A stretch of DNA of 5,338 bases. It comes from Ferruginibacter sp. (GTDB lineage Bacteria; Bacteroidota; Bacteroidia; Chitinophagales; Chitinophagaceae). The notes under the pieces were generated by a model. That model searched no databases, was not told the DNA's origin, and saw only the letters and a program-made list of their open reading frames with translations. Made by a program: the position numbers and the translations under genes. Shown in pieces: positions 5,267-5,338 of this stretch. Each line of letters begins with the position of its first letter. Position 1 is the first letter of the stretch. The DNA lies in contig JAGPDJ010000199.1 in assembly GCA_018057635.1 (NCBI GenBank), forward strand, positions 1 to 5,338, written 5' to 3'.

Positions 5267-5338
5267 TTACTGAATCTTAATAACCTTTTCTTCAATCAAT
5301 GCAAAAACATGCTCACCCGGCCTGGGTTTTATGGGATG
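5267..5338 (-). CDS. C-terminal end of an unidentified protein, cut by window edge
   Basis: The minus strand is open from the window edge for 23 codons to TAA at 5269-5267, reading HPIKPRPGEHVFALIEEKVIKIQ. The PGEHVFALIEE pattern with alternating hydrophobic residues looks like the end of a folded protein rather than random translation. The stop coincides with a return to repeat-rich intergenic sequence. Too little is present to name a family. Confidence 0.6.
   Translation of the reverse strand, partial: HPIKPRPGEHVFALIEEKVIKIQ

Overview
The window looks like a chromosomal stretch from a member of the Bacteroidota, probably of the Chitinophagaceae or a near relative. The signs are an AT-rich sequence, promoters of the TAnnTTTG type typical of that phylum, mostly weak or absent Shine-Dalgarno sequences, tRNA genes without an encoded CCA, and short low-complexity repeats between genes. 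The placement is inferred from style, not from a marker gene.

Left part (1-1691, mostly minus strand). A DUF2130-type coiled-coil protein lacks only its last residues, cut by the window edge. It is preceded by a GC-rich inverted-repeat element, then by a tRNA-Leu(GAG) gene with its own promoter and rho-independent terminator.

Middle (1662-4289). An orphan membrane histidine kinase (minus) and a family 2 glycosyltransferase (plus) diverge from a short region containing a 7-bp tandem repeat. The repeat makes the exact start of both genes uncertain. A strong hairpin lies just beyond the kinase stop codon. A 67-residue single-pass membrane protein with its own promoter follows the glycosyltransferase.

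Right part (4290-5338). A good promoter drives tRNA-Gly(GCC) and probably tRNA-Leu(UAA); each tRNA is followed by a textbook terminator. Next come a second inverted-repeat element related to the first, a small bleomycin-resistance-like VOC protein, an eleven-unit heptamer array, a third degenerate 7-bp repeat, and the last 23 codons of an unidentified minus-strand gene.

The genes do not form one pathway. This is mainly housekeeping sequence with single-gene transcription units. No clear new multi-gene system is visible. The points most worth checking are the 7-bp-period arrays, above all the one between kinase and glycosyltransferase, the pair of related inverted repeats, and the nuclease-like residues in the DUF2130 protein.
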